A DNA stretch of 64,000 nucleotides from contig OX291560.1 in NCBI GenBank assembly GCA_946406115.1, positions 8,867,158 to 8,931,157 on the forward strand. The letters are read 5' to 3'. How positions within the stretch are numbered: position 1 is the first letter of the stretch; each line of letters opens with the position of its first letter. The notes beneath the pieces are model-generated. The model made no database searches, was not told the origin of the DNA, and saw only the letters and a program-made list of their open reading frames with translations. This document shows positions 24,721 through 39,700 of the stretch, in pieces. This stretch comes from Apoda limacodes. Its lineage: Eukaryota; Arthropoda; Insecta; Lepidoptera; Limacodidae. The position numbers and the translations under genes are program-made.

Positions 24721-27700
24721 TTGTATCCGTTGTCCGGTATCCATAGAACAAGCTTTGCTTCGTTTGGGAGCAGACGGCGCTGTGTGTAATGTCCAAAAAT
24801 ATTAATTTAATTATTAACAGGCTGATACAAATACCACTATATCGTTTATGAGTATATAGATCATTCACCTGGTTTGACGTCTACTGGACACGAACACGAG
24901 TGTGGGAGCGTTGGGTGAATGCGTGCGGATGGCCTGAAACGTGGGTTTGTTCATGGTCATCATACGAGGACAATAGTGCCGTCCAGGATGCCCCGATATA
25001 TGTACCTAAAAATAAATCATAACTTAATTCCTTTCTGCAAATCAAGAACACCAAATAACCTATACAATTCGATAATTTATCTATAAAAAGTTGTTTTGAG
25101 AGGTTTTTATAGACCGCGACGATATTTGTACTCTGTTGTTGCAAGATCCGACTATATAAAAAAGTCTGTCTGTTTCTTGGTTCGTCTGTTCGTTCTGTTG
25201 ATCTTCTCCAGCACAACTGAGAACCCCCTTTTTTATCGAAGTCGATTAGAAAAGAAGCTGCGCAGTCGTTATTCACCCCAAGGAAAGAGAAAGGTAAACA
25301 AAAACAGTTTCAAGCTACCAACTTTTTCCCTGACCACTTCTCTTTATAACCATCCTATCCTATTAATAACATTTTGTTCATAGTTTTTTATGACAGCATC
25401 AAATGAAAACAGGTTAGGTTAAATTATATTCATAATTCTTATAGGTACTTATCACTCGAAGGGGTAGTCAGAGATATTGCGAATATAAACCATTGCAGGA
25501 TTCTAATATCTACATTTCACCGATGGTATTTCGTCACACCACAATAGGGGGTAAGCCTATCGCCATTCACCGGACACAAGCCGGACAAGAGACAACACAC
25601 ATTTAAATAATTTGTACCCACATTCTAAGTCTGAGGAGTCCGACGCACTACCACTGCGGAAGTTAGTTCGTAAATAAATTAAACAATACAATTATAGGTG
25701 CGTTCTGTTTACTGCTTCAATGCATTTAATGTCATAATCCAGTCAAGTTAAAAAGACATAAATTATGTACGAAATATTGTGCAAATTTTGGCTCATTCTC
25801 TTTGGTTGGATTATTGCCATTAAGCGCATAATGTACATTATGTCGGTCAACAAAACGCCACTTATAACTCGATTACGGTCCTATTTTTGGCTGTATAATG
25901 GTGGCCTTAAAATATCTATGTCCCATGCCCCCCTCGTGGCTGTAGTACAATGCGACTAAGGGATATTTTATCAAGGGGACGTGCAGGGGCGTCCACCTGA
26001 GTGATACAAAATACATTGCGGTCCCCAACCCGTCTGTCAAGCGTACCCACCCCATTTTTAGCCTCATACATTAGCTCCAGTCGCTCACCAGGCTAGGAAG
26101 CGTCTGCTATGATGACGTTGACAATCACATAGAATCGATTATTAATTAAAGGGACTGAGTGGTGCAGTGGTAAAACGTTGGACTGCATGTCGAAGATCCC
26201 AGATTCGGTTCCCTGTAGGGGCAACCGATATTGCTACATTTGACTCTGGTTAGTGCCCGATACGGCTATAAGATTTACCTCCTGTTACGTTTGTGGGTCG
26301 AAACACCATTGGTCACATGTGTTAGTTACATGCACATATATATACACGCTTATAATATCTCTGACCACCCCTTACTAATTTAAAGCATTTTACCTCCAAA
26401 GGAACAGGTCGCACTGAAGGTCTGAAATTGTAAAGTCCGATTTCTCCGATATTGAGCCAATTCGCGAGGTCTTTAGCGTTGGCCAGAGCAGTTGATAGGC
26501 CTATTATCCGTAGTCTTCTAGAAGTGTGTGATTCAATGAAATTTGTTCTGTAGAAAAAAGGTGCTCGATTAGAATTCTACAAATTAATATCAATAAATAA
26601 AATATGATGGTGCTTCATAAATAAATAAATAAATATTTTTGGACATTACATCCATCGGGCCTCAAAGTAAGCGAAGCTTGAGTTATGGATACCTGACACC
26701 GGATACAATTTCTATAATATATTTACCTTTTTTTTTGTTAATACATAATTATGATACCACAAACGTTACACATAAATGTTTGTCCTATGCGGAGATCATA
26801 TCCACACTCTTTAGTTTTTTTTTTGCAAATTCTAAAACACAACCTTATAAAATTAGCAATTTAACATTTAAACACAAATTGCAAATATATACAAACATAA
26901 TATTTTTTACAAAATAAAAACTAACGAGGGTTCCGTACAAACATATTATATGTTGTTGTATATTATTAAAAACATTTTTATTATATGATGTTGCTAAAAA
27001 TTTACGGTTTTCGCAATTTTTCCTTTATCTGTACTATAAGACGTAGCTTATTACAAAATTTGAAGATTCTGAGTTCACGGGAAGTACCATGTAGGTTTTG
27101 ATTCCCTTGCGAGTTTCGAAAAATTGCGGAATTTGCAGCATAAACGGCTGTATCTTTTGATTGCGTTGGCTTAGAAAATTGATTTTTCACAGTTCCAAGG
27201 GACAGTAGACCGGAGTATTTGATATAAATTTTAGCTTGATAGCTCCACGCGTTCCTGAGAAAAAAGGTCTTGACAGACGGACAGACGGACAGACGGACGG
27301 ACAACAAAGTGATCCTATAAGGGTTCCGTTTTTTCCTTTTAAGGTACGAAACCCTCAAAAGGGACAAAGACCTTGTAGTCAAAGAATAACTAAGACTATA
27401 GAAGATATAAATGTTGTTCCAACATATACTTTAACTACTAAAGGGAACTTTCCGCAAACAAGAAAAATGATTTTAAAGAAATGCTTAATAAAATTATTGC
27501 AGCCTCATGTGTCCCCCACCCACTGCTGGGGCACGGCCTACCTTCACCCAGTCTCGGGAAACTCCATAAAAAAATACTTTTGTATAGAATATAGAACCCT
27601 CCACTGCCAATATCATACAACTTCCGTTTCCGCTTCTTTGCAATGTTGGTACATTGCAATATAAAGTGATGTCACATAAAATCGACTTCCAATTTGGTAG

Positions 27701-30700
27701 AAATATTTCTATGTTATTTATTGAAATATTAATTTAATTTTATCTGAAGATATTTTTATCTTTTTACTAATTAAAGACAGCAATGTATAACAGTTATGAC
27801 TATTTGGGTGCTTGATGTCATCAATAGACGCTTCAACCTACGACCAAATTTTCTACGAGTGTAGAAATAATTTTGAGTTTTATTTAATGGCAACCCACAA
27901 ACATCATGTCTGCCGTGTGGCAGGGTTAAGTGCGGATTTAAACAATGGAGACGTGTTTTTGTTTGTTTATTTTTTTTAAATTAGTCTAGTAGGTTTCGAC
28001 GACAAATTTCAGCAGTGTTATGAAGACCTGTGAAAAATAATGCATCGAAGACTTATAGAGGATGAATTGAAAACAATGAGCTAGTAACGGCGAGCAAAGT
28101 TGTGAAAATTTTCACTTAGCGCTCCCGACAAATTAAGATTTTTGGCGCCATTATTGGCGTCATTATATATTTATGCTAGGCTATATGGATGAAATTTCCA
28201 ACAGCCTTCCGGATTTTCTTCAGAAGAAAAAAAAAATGTCTGCCGTGTTGTATTATTGTGTTTTTTGATTATAAATTCCTTTTACATTATGTACCTTAAT
28301 GTTTTTGGAATTAATCGTGCCAGAAGTAATTCCAGTGATTAGAACGTTGATTTGAGCAATTGCTTCTCCGTTTTTTCACTAAGAAGATACAACTGGGACT
28401 TTGTGATTCATCTGTAATATTAAATGAGATATTTGACTCTTTTAGTGTAGTATACTATTATTTTTAATAAAGCGACTTCTTTTTCCGAGACAGTGACTCT
28501 AAATTTGTGATTTTATAGTCGTTTTCGCCATGGGTAAAGGCCACAGAACGTGCGAAGTTTGTAGTTTAAAGGAGAGACTTATTGGGATCAAATTCTTGCT
28601 TTTTTCCCATTTTTCACTGGATCCACTTCGATTAGTATCTATTACAACTTGTTTATATTTAATTAATAAGATTAGTATCTTAAAAACATTACATGTGTAA
28701 ACAAGGTATTCCGTGTCGTCATTAGGGCTTGGTATTCGAATATTCGTTTTAATCAAATATTCGCCTCATTTACCTATTTGAATATAATTAACTGTAGTAT
28801 TCAAATATATCGAATAATTTGTATACTAAATTTAAAGATGTCTAATTTGGGTATTCATACTATTTCAAGCACAGTTGAATACCTACCAAAGTTCTCACCT
28901 ACTAAAAAAATAATAATATCTTTACATTCGACGACCAAAGTTAGCAAAGCAACGCCGGTATTAGTAATATTAACGCCAACCATTATAACATAAACTTTTC
29001 AATTATAGAAACGAAAGAAACGCCATTCTACGTGATGCTGCATTGCAGGTAGTTGGAACACCACAGGGCAAAACACAACGATCCGCCAAAAATGCTCCAG
29101 GAAGCCTGCAGTGACTTCGGGCTTGTTGAACATCTGGAACGAACTGTGCGATTGCAATAGAAATATCTATTATGACTAAAGGTACTGATTTTTTTAATAA
29201 GTAACCTAATTTCGTTCTATCTATAGCCATTTTTTTTTTTAAAAGGGGTAGGTTTTATCCTGGAAATCTATTAGGGGCACAACACATCAGGCCCCCAAAA
29301 ACTCCAGGAGGCCTGCAGTAACGTCAGGCACTTGTTGAGCTTCTGGAAAGAACTGGGCTGATTGCAATAGCTGGTCACCCGCAACGCACAAAGCCACAGA
29401 CACAGGGTGACAAGTGCAAAAAAACCCCGCCACAAGAAGAAAAAGAAGAAGGAAGCTCACAAATCCCTTAGGGTCTTTACTTCCCTTAAAAAACTCATGA
29501 GTTTCGTAGAGAGTAAGTTCATAGCTCTTGAGCTGGTCATCAAGAAAGACAAAACATTTTCAGAACCAAAATTAAGCCTTTCTAAAACTCAACAACTTCA
29601 CCAGCAAACCTCATCTTACTGCAAAAATGACTACGGATTATATCAGAGAAATTATCAAGCTACGACATCCAGCCAGGTGTTCAAATGTGAAAAATTCCCA
29701 AGTATATCGCCAGAAGCAAAAGTCATATCTCTTACGAAAAATAATTGTTTGTATTGATATTTTTTTAACTTATGAAATAAAAATTAATAAATTATTACAT
29801 CTAAACAATTAATTGTTTTATTTTTTGTAAATTTCGAAATAATTAAAAGCTCAAGAACCCTACCGCATACGTCCCGTCAAATTATCGATATCGATTAAAT
29901 ACAAAATATCGATATAATGTTGAACATCACTATCTTCATTCTGAAAGTTGGTAGCATTGGGTCTTTTGCGCGGTTGGCACTACAAGGTAAAAAAATTCCA
30001 TTTTTGTTTTAAAAAACCTTTGTTAGGGAGTTCCGCCTCTAAACCGGTAGGATTATATACTCAAGGCCTTCACCGTAGGCGAGGGCGATTTGGGTCATAA
30101 GTCCACACGCGGGCCCAGAGCCGATTGTGGACTTCACATACGTCTTTTCTTTTTTTTTTATGTATGCAGGTTTCCTCAGGATGTTTTCCTTCACCGAAAA
30201 GTCAGTGGTGTGAATTTTCAATGTACTTGAGAAATTAAGATAAAGTCTAATTGGTACACGCCGGATTTGAACCTCCGCCACTCAGAACGGGAGCCAGAAA
30301 CAGTTCCTACCACTCGGCCAGCACAAACTTTATCTTAAGCACAGATTGTATAAGCATCTTAAATATCGTGTGTGATTTGTTAGAGGTAGGTAAATACAAA
30401 AAGATTGTTAATTACTAGGTTAGTAATTAATAATTAAAATATTTTAATCAGATTGTTAATAATTGGACAATTTAATTAAACTTCGCGAAAGAGCAAGAAG
30501 ACTGACTGAAGTAATGATAGATCTATAACACTCGCTGACTCACGCGCGACATTATGTGTTGTTGTAATAATGCAGATGTAATTTATGATTGTTAACTTAA
30601 CTACTTGTTAACTAACATTTAAACTTTTATTTAAACTTCGATAATAAGCAGAGATTAAAAAAAACTGAATGTTGATAATTTGATTTGCCTCCTAGATTAA

Positions 30701-33700
30701 ATTTTGTGTTTTTTATAAGTACCTGTTTTGATAAACATTCACTACATTCTTATTGATTTTCTTCAATTAAAACTATATTTTGTTTAACAAATGCAAAATT
30801 TCGTAGGAAATATGTTTTTTTTTTTTACTGAATTCTGAAGCAACACTAACGTTATTACAGGTACCTACTTTTATTAAGTCTATTGTTTAGGTTATGTACA
30901 ATATATCGAGTCTATTGGGACTATAGTGGAAACTTCGCGTATAGACCTTGCTAGACTATTGTGATAAGTTTCTTTAAAAAGCCATACCTTACATCGGAAA
31001 TTGCTTCTTAGAAAATTTCTAAAAGTGTAATTACGCCATTATCGCACCAAATGAGCGATACGCATTTAAGATATTACTTTGATCCAACCTCGCTAGATGG
31101 CGTTGATCAAAAATTTTATGCGATATGGTTTTGTATAAAGTGTTTCAAACACATTTAGGGGTGCGACCATTTGTTCAAGTAAATTTTGTAAAAGATATAC
31201 AGAAAGATTTATAGAACTTTTGAGGGTTTTTTAGGGTATAAATTGATTAAATTTAGGGTAATTTTGAGAGTAAAAAAAAATATAAGGGCACTTTTAGAGA
31301 AAGTTTTGATATCCAAAGCTACGGTGAAAAGAGCTTCTTCCACTTATTGAATCATAAAAAGTAAGCTGAGAAACCAATTATCCCTTGAGATGTTCATGTG
31401 ATGCTGGTAAGAACAACTTAAAAGTTAATTTCAAGTTTTGTGTTTCATCTACCCCGACAGACGTAATGTTGAAAAAAATTACAAACGGTATGTATGATTT
31501 TAAGTAAAAACAATAAAGTATTTGAATTGAAAAAACCCAAATGGATGCATTCCAAGAAAATAAAGAAATAATATAGTCAGTACATAGTTCACTTCATTTT
31601 GTGTTTTAAAAATGCCTTATTTAGGGAAATTTTATGAGGAGTTCGGGGAAATTATAATTTCTTTATGGTGTCAGATAGCTGCTATACAAATTTCTTAAAC
31701 TTGTTGCTAATTTATCTAGCAACTTTTACCATTAAATGAACACTTGTCACTATAGAGCAACACGGCATCCTGACGCGACCAAGAGGGGAGACGCTATTAT
31801 GTCTTATTCTCGTACAAAATAATCTAGCACTTTTTGCAGTATTAAAACCCCTGTGAATATAAAAAGTAATCATGACCTTAATTATTACTACAAAGTAAGT
31901 ATAATTTTAATCATTATATTTACAAATTAAATAAAACTTATTACTGTGACATTTCTTTATAAAGTAAAGCATGGAAATAATTTTACTTCACTAACATAAA
32001 TTAAGATCTAATCATATATAGTTATTTGTTATACAAGTGAGTAAAAGCGTTTTTTGGGAGAAGTGCCAACTATAAATCCTGAGCTAGCGAAGTAGGCTCG
32101 AATTAAATCACGAGCGTAGCATAGTAGCCATGGGCTAAGTAACTCTGGACAAAGATTGGATATGTCACATATCATACCGATTAACGATATATATCCGCTT
32201 CGCATATCCATATCCGCTTCATATTCCCGCGGAAGGATGCAATTTTCTAGCACACCGCGGTTAAACGAATCCTCGGATCGATTTCGTACCTTTCAATCAC
32301 GAGTGCACAAATCGTTAGTGTATCCCTCGTTTGTTATAGATCACTAAGCAAAGGTGAAACTAAAAACTATTGTAGTAAGTACTAATCTATAGTATGTACA
32401 TACTTACGTAAACAAACAATTGAATTGAAGACAAAAAACGACGTTTAAGTGCTTTAAAGCGTATTGCACAGAAATTCATATTCCAATGCATATACATTGG
32501 GTTTAGCAGGCGTGATTTTAAAAAGCGCTTAGATCGATTATTTACAAGCAAGACAAGACTACGTTACTACATCACTTTCAACGCTAGCTCTCTCTCTCTC
32601 TCACTTTCAGTGATATGCGTGCATCGCTATTCGGCCGCTCCGCGCCACCGACACGGGCGACACGCTCCGCTGTTTATTTGGATCAGTTCGTTCACTCCCT
32701 GGATATAGGACATGTTTATTTCACGCAAAGTGAAGGAGTTGTAATATATCCGGCCTCGGATATATATCAAAAGATATAGTTACCCAATGCTATAGCATAG
32801 CGAGGGATTTAAAGGCACGAGACCGAAAAAATTTCATCACGCGTCCAACATACAACTTTTCACCTCTACTAGCGAGAAAAATATTTTCACGTGACTTTTC
32901 TGGTAAAAAGTTAAGTTCGGCATTGGAGACTTGTCGTATTAATTCTTCTGGTGTTAGAGAAATATCTTCGTAGCTTGTATCGCTCATTTTTCAAACAAAA
33001 CAGAATTATTATTTAATTAACAATCTTATGTTCAAAAAACTAGCTTGCCGCCATTTTACTTTGTTTTTTTTTTAAATAAGGGTTGCGTTCGGAAATGTAC
33101 CTACTACAACCTCTGCAATTGCTATCAAAACAACGTATGATATTTTTCGAGTTAGCTATATAAAATTTTAATAATACTAATAATTTATAAAAACTCACTT
33201 AAAAACGAAAAAATGCTGTGTAGTTATATTCTTAATTAAAATGAACAAGGCTAGGTATTTGTTCCGAAATTTGTTTTTGACCAGTTATTGTATTGTTTTT
33301 TTTTCATCACCGGGTTAATTCCCAAAGTCAATGTTCGAACATTGAATTACTTTGCCTCACTAGTGAGCAAAATTCGAGTTTGCTCACTGAATTTGGACAG
33401 CAAAACTATCCTTTTCGTGCTTTTCAAAATTTAATCATTTCTACAATCAATACCAAAAAAATATTTTGGACACATTGAAATAATGTTTAACAAAATATTG
33501 TGTTTTTATCATAAGCATTAAGCTTACATATGAGAATGTAAACACTGCAATTGCTTTTGTATTGGCGAGAAAAGTAATAAGTATTTTAAATTGCGTAGAA
33601 ACAACAATAAATGTCAGGGAAAAATATTATTGATTTAAGCTGATGTTAAGAGCTAAGTCACCACTATGTTACTATGTATAGTACTATGTACTCTTTGTAA

Positions 33701-36700
33701 TAAAAATGACATGTCATGTCATTCTGTATAAACGATATTTGAAATATAAAAAATAAAACATATATAGCGTAAAAATCCTAGGTCTGTGTAGATACCTACC
33801 ACATAGTTCATTGAGAACAGAGCCTCAAATTTACTTATGTAATATAACAATTTCTCAAATATGCTTATTCACGTTTTTAGTATTACAATTATATTAAAAA
33901 TTTTCTTTTTGAATCGTCAACCTTAAACTTTAAAAAGTGCTAAACCCTCCTAAGTAAAACCTGACTGTCCATCGATTTGACTATACCATAAGTACGTGGT
34001 AAAGGTAAATAGGTCCTAAACGTTTTTTTGGAGACTAAAAGTTAAAGATTCAAAGCAAAACACCTCAATTCTAGAGATATTTATTTCGACAGATTTCCAG
34101 TTTTGGTTTTTTAATTGTTGCTGAATTAGAATTTCTGAGAAAGAAAAAAAGGTTCAAGTGCGAGTCGGACCGATTGTAATGAAATTTTGGTAAGTTGTTA
34201 TGCCACACGCCGGGAAAGACTTCGGAGAATGAAGAAATGGGTCAATTACGAGACGTGGTACCCACTGCTAGAATCGTGATTGAGATGGTACTGACATGTG
34301 ATGCACCGACCTGAAGACTTTGTCGTGAAAAAGTGCTTATCCGTCGCAACAGGAAAAAGAGGAAGACCGCCAGCAATATGACACACACACAGACGACACT
34401 AGCAAGCGTAACAAGTGGCGCCTCAGAATTAGGAAAGCCGACCCCGTATAACGGGAGGTGGCGACGACAAAGAAGAAGTTAATGATTGTATAAAATAAAT
34501 AAATGGAATTTAGTAAAAATTTGATTCTGTTATTTATTTCTTTTTAGGTTCCATAGAAAACAAGTAACTCTTAGTTTTGCTGTCCATCTGTTCAACTGTT
34601 TGTCACAAACATTTTATTCAAAGACTATAATATATAAAGGCTACAAAAATAAAATTTAGCAAACATATAGATAATTCTACATATTTTATTTGCATCTGTG
34701 CTTCTCGAACTGCAACTACTAGCTAACATATTTTGGTCGAACATGGCATTGGTCGATTAGTAGTTAATAACTGTATACGATAAGTAAATAAATACATATA
34801 ATAAAAATTGAATTCTGGTGTAAACATCTTTTTAGGGTTTTGTAGTCAAACCATCGATATACTACCTACCAAGGATGACGCATAAGCAATCCATTAATGG
34901 CACATCTAAAACTCCGTTAAACCGCCCCCGTAGCTGTCACTCATGATCTGTCAAATCGCAAACATTACGAAGTGCGCTATAAAAATTGTAAAAATTACAG
35001 TTCAATTCAGCTTAAAAAAGATAGCGTAACGTAGCACCGGTAAGATATATTTTTTAATTTAGTATTATAGCTTATTTATGCTAAATTAAGTTTAAAATAT
35101 GCTTGAAATTAAAAAAAATTGTAAATTTATATGTAAATAGAGAACATAGCAATGGAGTCTCCAATTATATAAATTTTTAATTTAGAATTTTTTATTTTAT
35201 TTTTTTAAAGTAAATTGCAATTTATCTTTTTCTTAATTTCAGCTTTCCACAAGACTATACTATAAGAGAAAAATGGCGAAAGTTAGTGGCAGAAAACCAA
35301 AGAGATTATTTTTATAAGCCGACCGAATCAAGCATCACATGTACATGAACATTTTTCTGAATCTGACATGTATATAACACAAAAAGGATTTAGACGATTA
35401 AAAAAGTTTGCAGTTCCACAGATAACGGTAAAAGAAATAGTCCAAATTTTTTTAGTTGTAAATTATTTTATAGGCTAAAAGTCACTTACGTAATTTGTTA
35501 GTAGAAATCTCTTTTGACTTGCGTTAAAAAAACATTTACTTATTATTTTTTTTATCATTTATGTTCTTCCTGCAGATTGATGATGAAAATATAAGTTCCA
35601 AACATGGTAGATTCTAAACTAAAGCGAGTTTTATCATGTTTGCAGACAGAATTGCAGAGACAATTTTCAGAATACTCCGATGTTAGTAATACACTTTAAC
35701 ATAGTTGGTGCGTAGAATTGAAAATTTCATAATTTTTACCAGTATTTTGATTTTCAGGAAATGGATTCAACATCTAATTTCAGTCAAGAAAATCTAGCTA
35801 ATTAACCGAATTTTTCATCAACGTTAACTGGAGTGAGTTTAGATTTGAAGTCTCCTAAAATTCCATGCCGACCGTCACCGTCTTCAACTTTATCTGATTT
35901 GAGTTCAGTTTTGAACTCACTAAAAACTTCACATCTAAAAAATGAGCTTAAAAATGCCATGGAAGAATTACCATAAAAGACAGACAGATAAGAAATTTAA
36001 AGAAGCAGAATAAAAGACTTTTTAGCAACAATTTATCTTTAAAAGAGCTAATAAAAGACTTAAAAAAGAGGCGATTGATTGATGAATCTCTTCGTAGCAA
36101 CTTGAAAAAAAAAAACCAGATGAAATTCTAATGACAATTTTACTGGCTAATAAAAAACATGCATTTTCCACGTATCCTCCGGCACTTCGTAAGTTTGCAC
36201 TCACCATACATTTTTATTCTCCAGCTGCGTATCGATATTTGCGCAGAATATTGGACAAATGTCTTCCACATCCAAGCACGCTTTTTAGGTGGTACCAAAA
36301 TGTAGAAGCTGAACTTGATTTTACTGCATCCTTCTGCTGACTACTCGTCCGGACGGATACTCCGTCTCAGTGGATGCGCCTCTTGGCGCCTCGGACCACT
36401 GTCTCATTCGGACTCAAATGTCATGCTCATAACCCGATCCATCAGGGCCAACTAATTGGCGTCGTGTGTGGCACTATTAGTCGGCAGACTGGGATGGATT
36501 GCGAGAATTTTACGCATCGTACCCGTGGAGGCAGATCTGCTTTAACTCAGAAGATCCTGACGTCTGCGCAGCCGCAGTCACTGAGACAATCCTTGCTGGT
36601 ATGGAATGCTATATTCCTAACCCGCGAGTAGCTGCCGGCGTCAAAAAACGACCGTGGTTTAATATATGAATATTTCTTAGTTATAACGCAAATTAAATGC

Positions 36701-39700
36701 TGCCTCGAGTAAGAAAGCAACTGCCAGAGCAAAATTCCAATTCATCGGCAAAATAGGTGGGCGACTTGCGAGCTATCCTTCTCGGAGTCGTGCTTTCTGG
36801 TCGCTTGCCAAAGCCGCCGAAGGGAACTTTTGCCAGTCGTCGTTACCACCACTGCGAAAGACCGATGGTGACTTGGCCCATAGTGCTAAAGAGAAAGCCG
36901 ATCTACTGTGCAGTCTCTTTGCCTCGAACATGAACGATGAAGGCGCTGTACCACCTACTATACCGTGGTGCGGTAAGACCATGCCGTAAATCTCCATAAC
37001 GCAGCTGGAGGTCCGGCGGGCGTTGCTTTCTCTAGACGTTCATAAGTCGAGTGGGCAAGACGGTATACCAGCAGTGTTGCTTAAGCAGTGCGCTCCTGAG
37101 TTATGTCCTGTACTCACGCGCCTCTTCGCGCTTTCCTACCACACTAGGCAATTTCCGTCTTCATGGAAGACTGCGAATGTGCACCCGGTGCCCAAAAAGG
37201 GCGATAGATCAGATCCATCGAATTACAGGCCTATCGCTATTACCTCTCGCCTCTCCAAGGTAATGGAGCGTGTGAACAACACACAGCTTCTAAGATACCT
37301 AGAAGTACACGATCTGGTCAGTGACCGTCAATATGGCTTTCGCCACGGTCGCTCGACTGGTGACCTTCTAGTGTATCTCACACACCGATGGGCACTAGCC
37401 ATTGAGAGTCAGGGGGAGGCATTGGCATGTAGCCTGGACATAGCGAAGGCGTTCGATCGGGCCTGGCACCGGGGTCTTCTATCGAAGTTGCCATCTTACG
37501 GAGTGCCCGAGGTTTTGTGCAAATGGGTGGCTAGCTTTTTGTCCGACAGACGCATACGAACCGTAGTTGACGGTAGTTGCTCTGATAGCATGGACATTAA
37601 TGCTGGTGTCCCGCAAGGCTCTGTGCTGTCTCCTACGCTGTTTCTACTGCATATCAATGACATGTTGGACATCAAATATACATTGCTATGCAGATGACAG
37701 TACTGGAGACGCTTTTTACACTGGTCGTGCAAACATCCCTCGTTCCGTTGTGGAGGAAAACCGCGGAGAACTTGTGTCTCAAATCGAGACCACACTGTTC
37801 AAGGTCTCTGACTGGGGACGGGTAAACTTGGTCCGATTCAACCCTGCAAAGACACAAGTGTGCGCGTTCACCGCTAAGAAAACTCCATTCACTGTGGTCC
37901 CACAATTCCAGAACACTCCCCTCTCCATCTCCAAGAGCATTGGGATCCTTGGTGTCGACATCTCCAGCGATGTTCAGTACCGAGATCATTTACAAGATAA
38001 GGTGTAGCTGGCGTCCAAAAAACTTGGTGTACTCAACAGAGCGAAGCAGTACTTCACGTCGGGGCAAAGGTTGTTACTTTACAAGTCGCAAGTTCGGCCC
38101 CATATGGAGTACTTCTGCCATCTCTGGGCGGGTGCACCCGGATACCAGCTTGGACCTTTTGACTCGGTTCAACGACGGGCTGTGAGAATTGTCGACGATT
38201 CCAAACTCACTTGCGGTATCGAGCCCTTAAGTCTGAGGAGAGACTTTGCTTCCCTGTGTGTGTTCTACCGCTTGTACAATGGGTTGTGTTCTGAGGAATT
38301 GTTCAAAATGATGCCCACGGCTACTTTCTACCATCGCACCGCTCGCCATCGGCAGGGAATTCATTCTCACACTTTAGAACCTAAATGGTCGCGTACAGTG
38401 CGGTTTCAGAGAAACTTCCTCCCACGAACGCTTAAGTTGTGGAATGATCAGGCGGACCGTAAGCTTGTTTGCCACCTTAGTGGTATTAAAAAAAAAATTT
38501 TTTTTATTATTTGTGGTTGTGTTAAGTTGATATTTTATGTCTATTCAGTTATCTTTCGTATTTTTATAATAAAATGCAGTAGAAGTATGATTTTTTAGAT
38601 AAATTCTGTGAAGTATATTCATTTTTATATTTAAAATTGTTAATTTTTGTATCAATATGTTACTTTACTGTTTTATATATGTATTATTGAAAAAAGTAAA
38701 TAAAAAACAAATTGCTAGTTGGATGCGACACAGGGTTCCGTACTGAATAAAATTAATCGCTTTTTTTGATAACCTAAACACTAAAAATAACTTTGAATTC
38801 ATTTTGTTCCTTTTCTTTTTATAAAAAAAAAACTAAAAGTATGCGATAAACCGCTTTTTTCAGTATAGATTTGTATTTTTGTTTTATTTTATTTGTTATT
38901 TCTGTACATAAGTGTTATAATATAAATATTTTAATAAGTATAAAATGTCTTACTTATAGAATTACCAGCTCCACTCCAATCGCGCAAAATTGGTTTTTGG
39001 CGAGAGATTCTTCGACAACAAAATTGTTTACAGCGAGAGCAAGTTTGCTATAGCAAGCTATGTTTGTAGCAATACAATTCTGTTACTACTGCAAGAATTT
39101 TCCGGAAATAATAAACCTATAATAGTATGTAAAGAAAAGAATTCCATGTTCCTTCTTAGGTCTTCAAGATATTTCTATCCTTAAAATCAGGTTAAAACCA
39201 TTGATCTGTTGCATCGTGAATGACAATTACCTTTCGTTATGACCTGTATAAAAGCCATTTCCAAGGTAACTCCTAACGGTATAAAAGTATCCTACTTATA
39301 TCTAACTACCCTTCCAGCTAAGTCTGTGCCAAAAGCATAGGCAATTTAATGCTACTTTACCGAGTTAAATATGCGAATAAAATGTTTCCGTGGGGTCTCT
39401 TGATCGAGATAAAAACTGTTTTATATCTATATTTATCTTTTCAGCTTTGTGCCAAAAATCTACGTATTGTGGTGCCCCGCTACGTTACGTACGTTAAGGA
39501 ATAAAATATTAAAAATGTGGGCTGAAAATGTTCGCGTAGCAAATAAGTAGCATTAGTTAACCTATCTTCTTGCGGAATTTCAGCCAAACCCGTTAAGACA
39601 CACTTTCTGAATTATATTATTAGTATAGATAGATGGATTTCTAACCGCATTAATCCTAATTAATTATTATTAGTAGAAGTATATTTACAAAAGATAAACT

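Noticed and set aside
24881..25276. Minus-strand frame of 131 codons
   Set aside because: It overlaps ASCC3 exon v23 in a different phase; the helicase frame with FVSSRRQT explains the conservation.
27236..27664. Plus-strand frame of 142 codons
   Set aside because: It runs through a repeat with GACGGACAGACGG units and shows no protein-like motif.
32585..32605. CT microsatellite as a functional GAGA site
   Set aside because: A single short repeat far from any promoter; no support.
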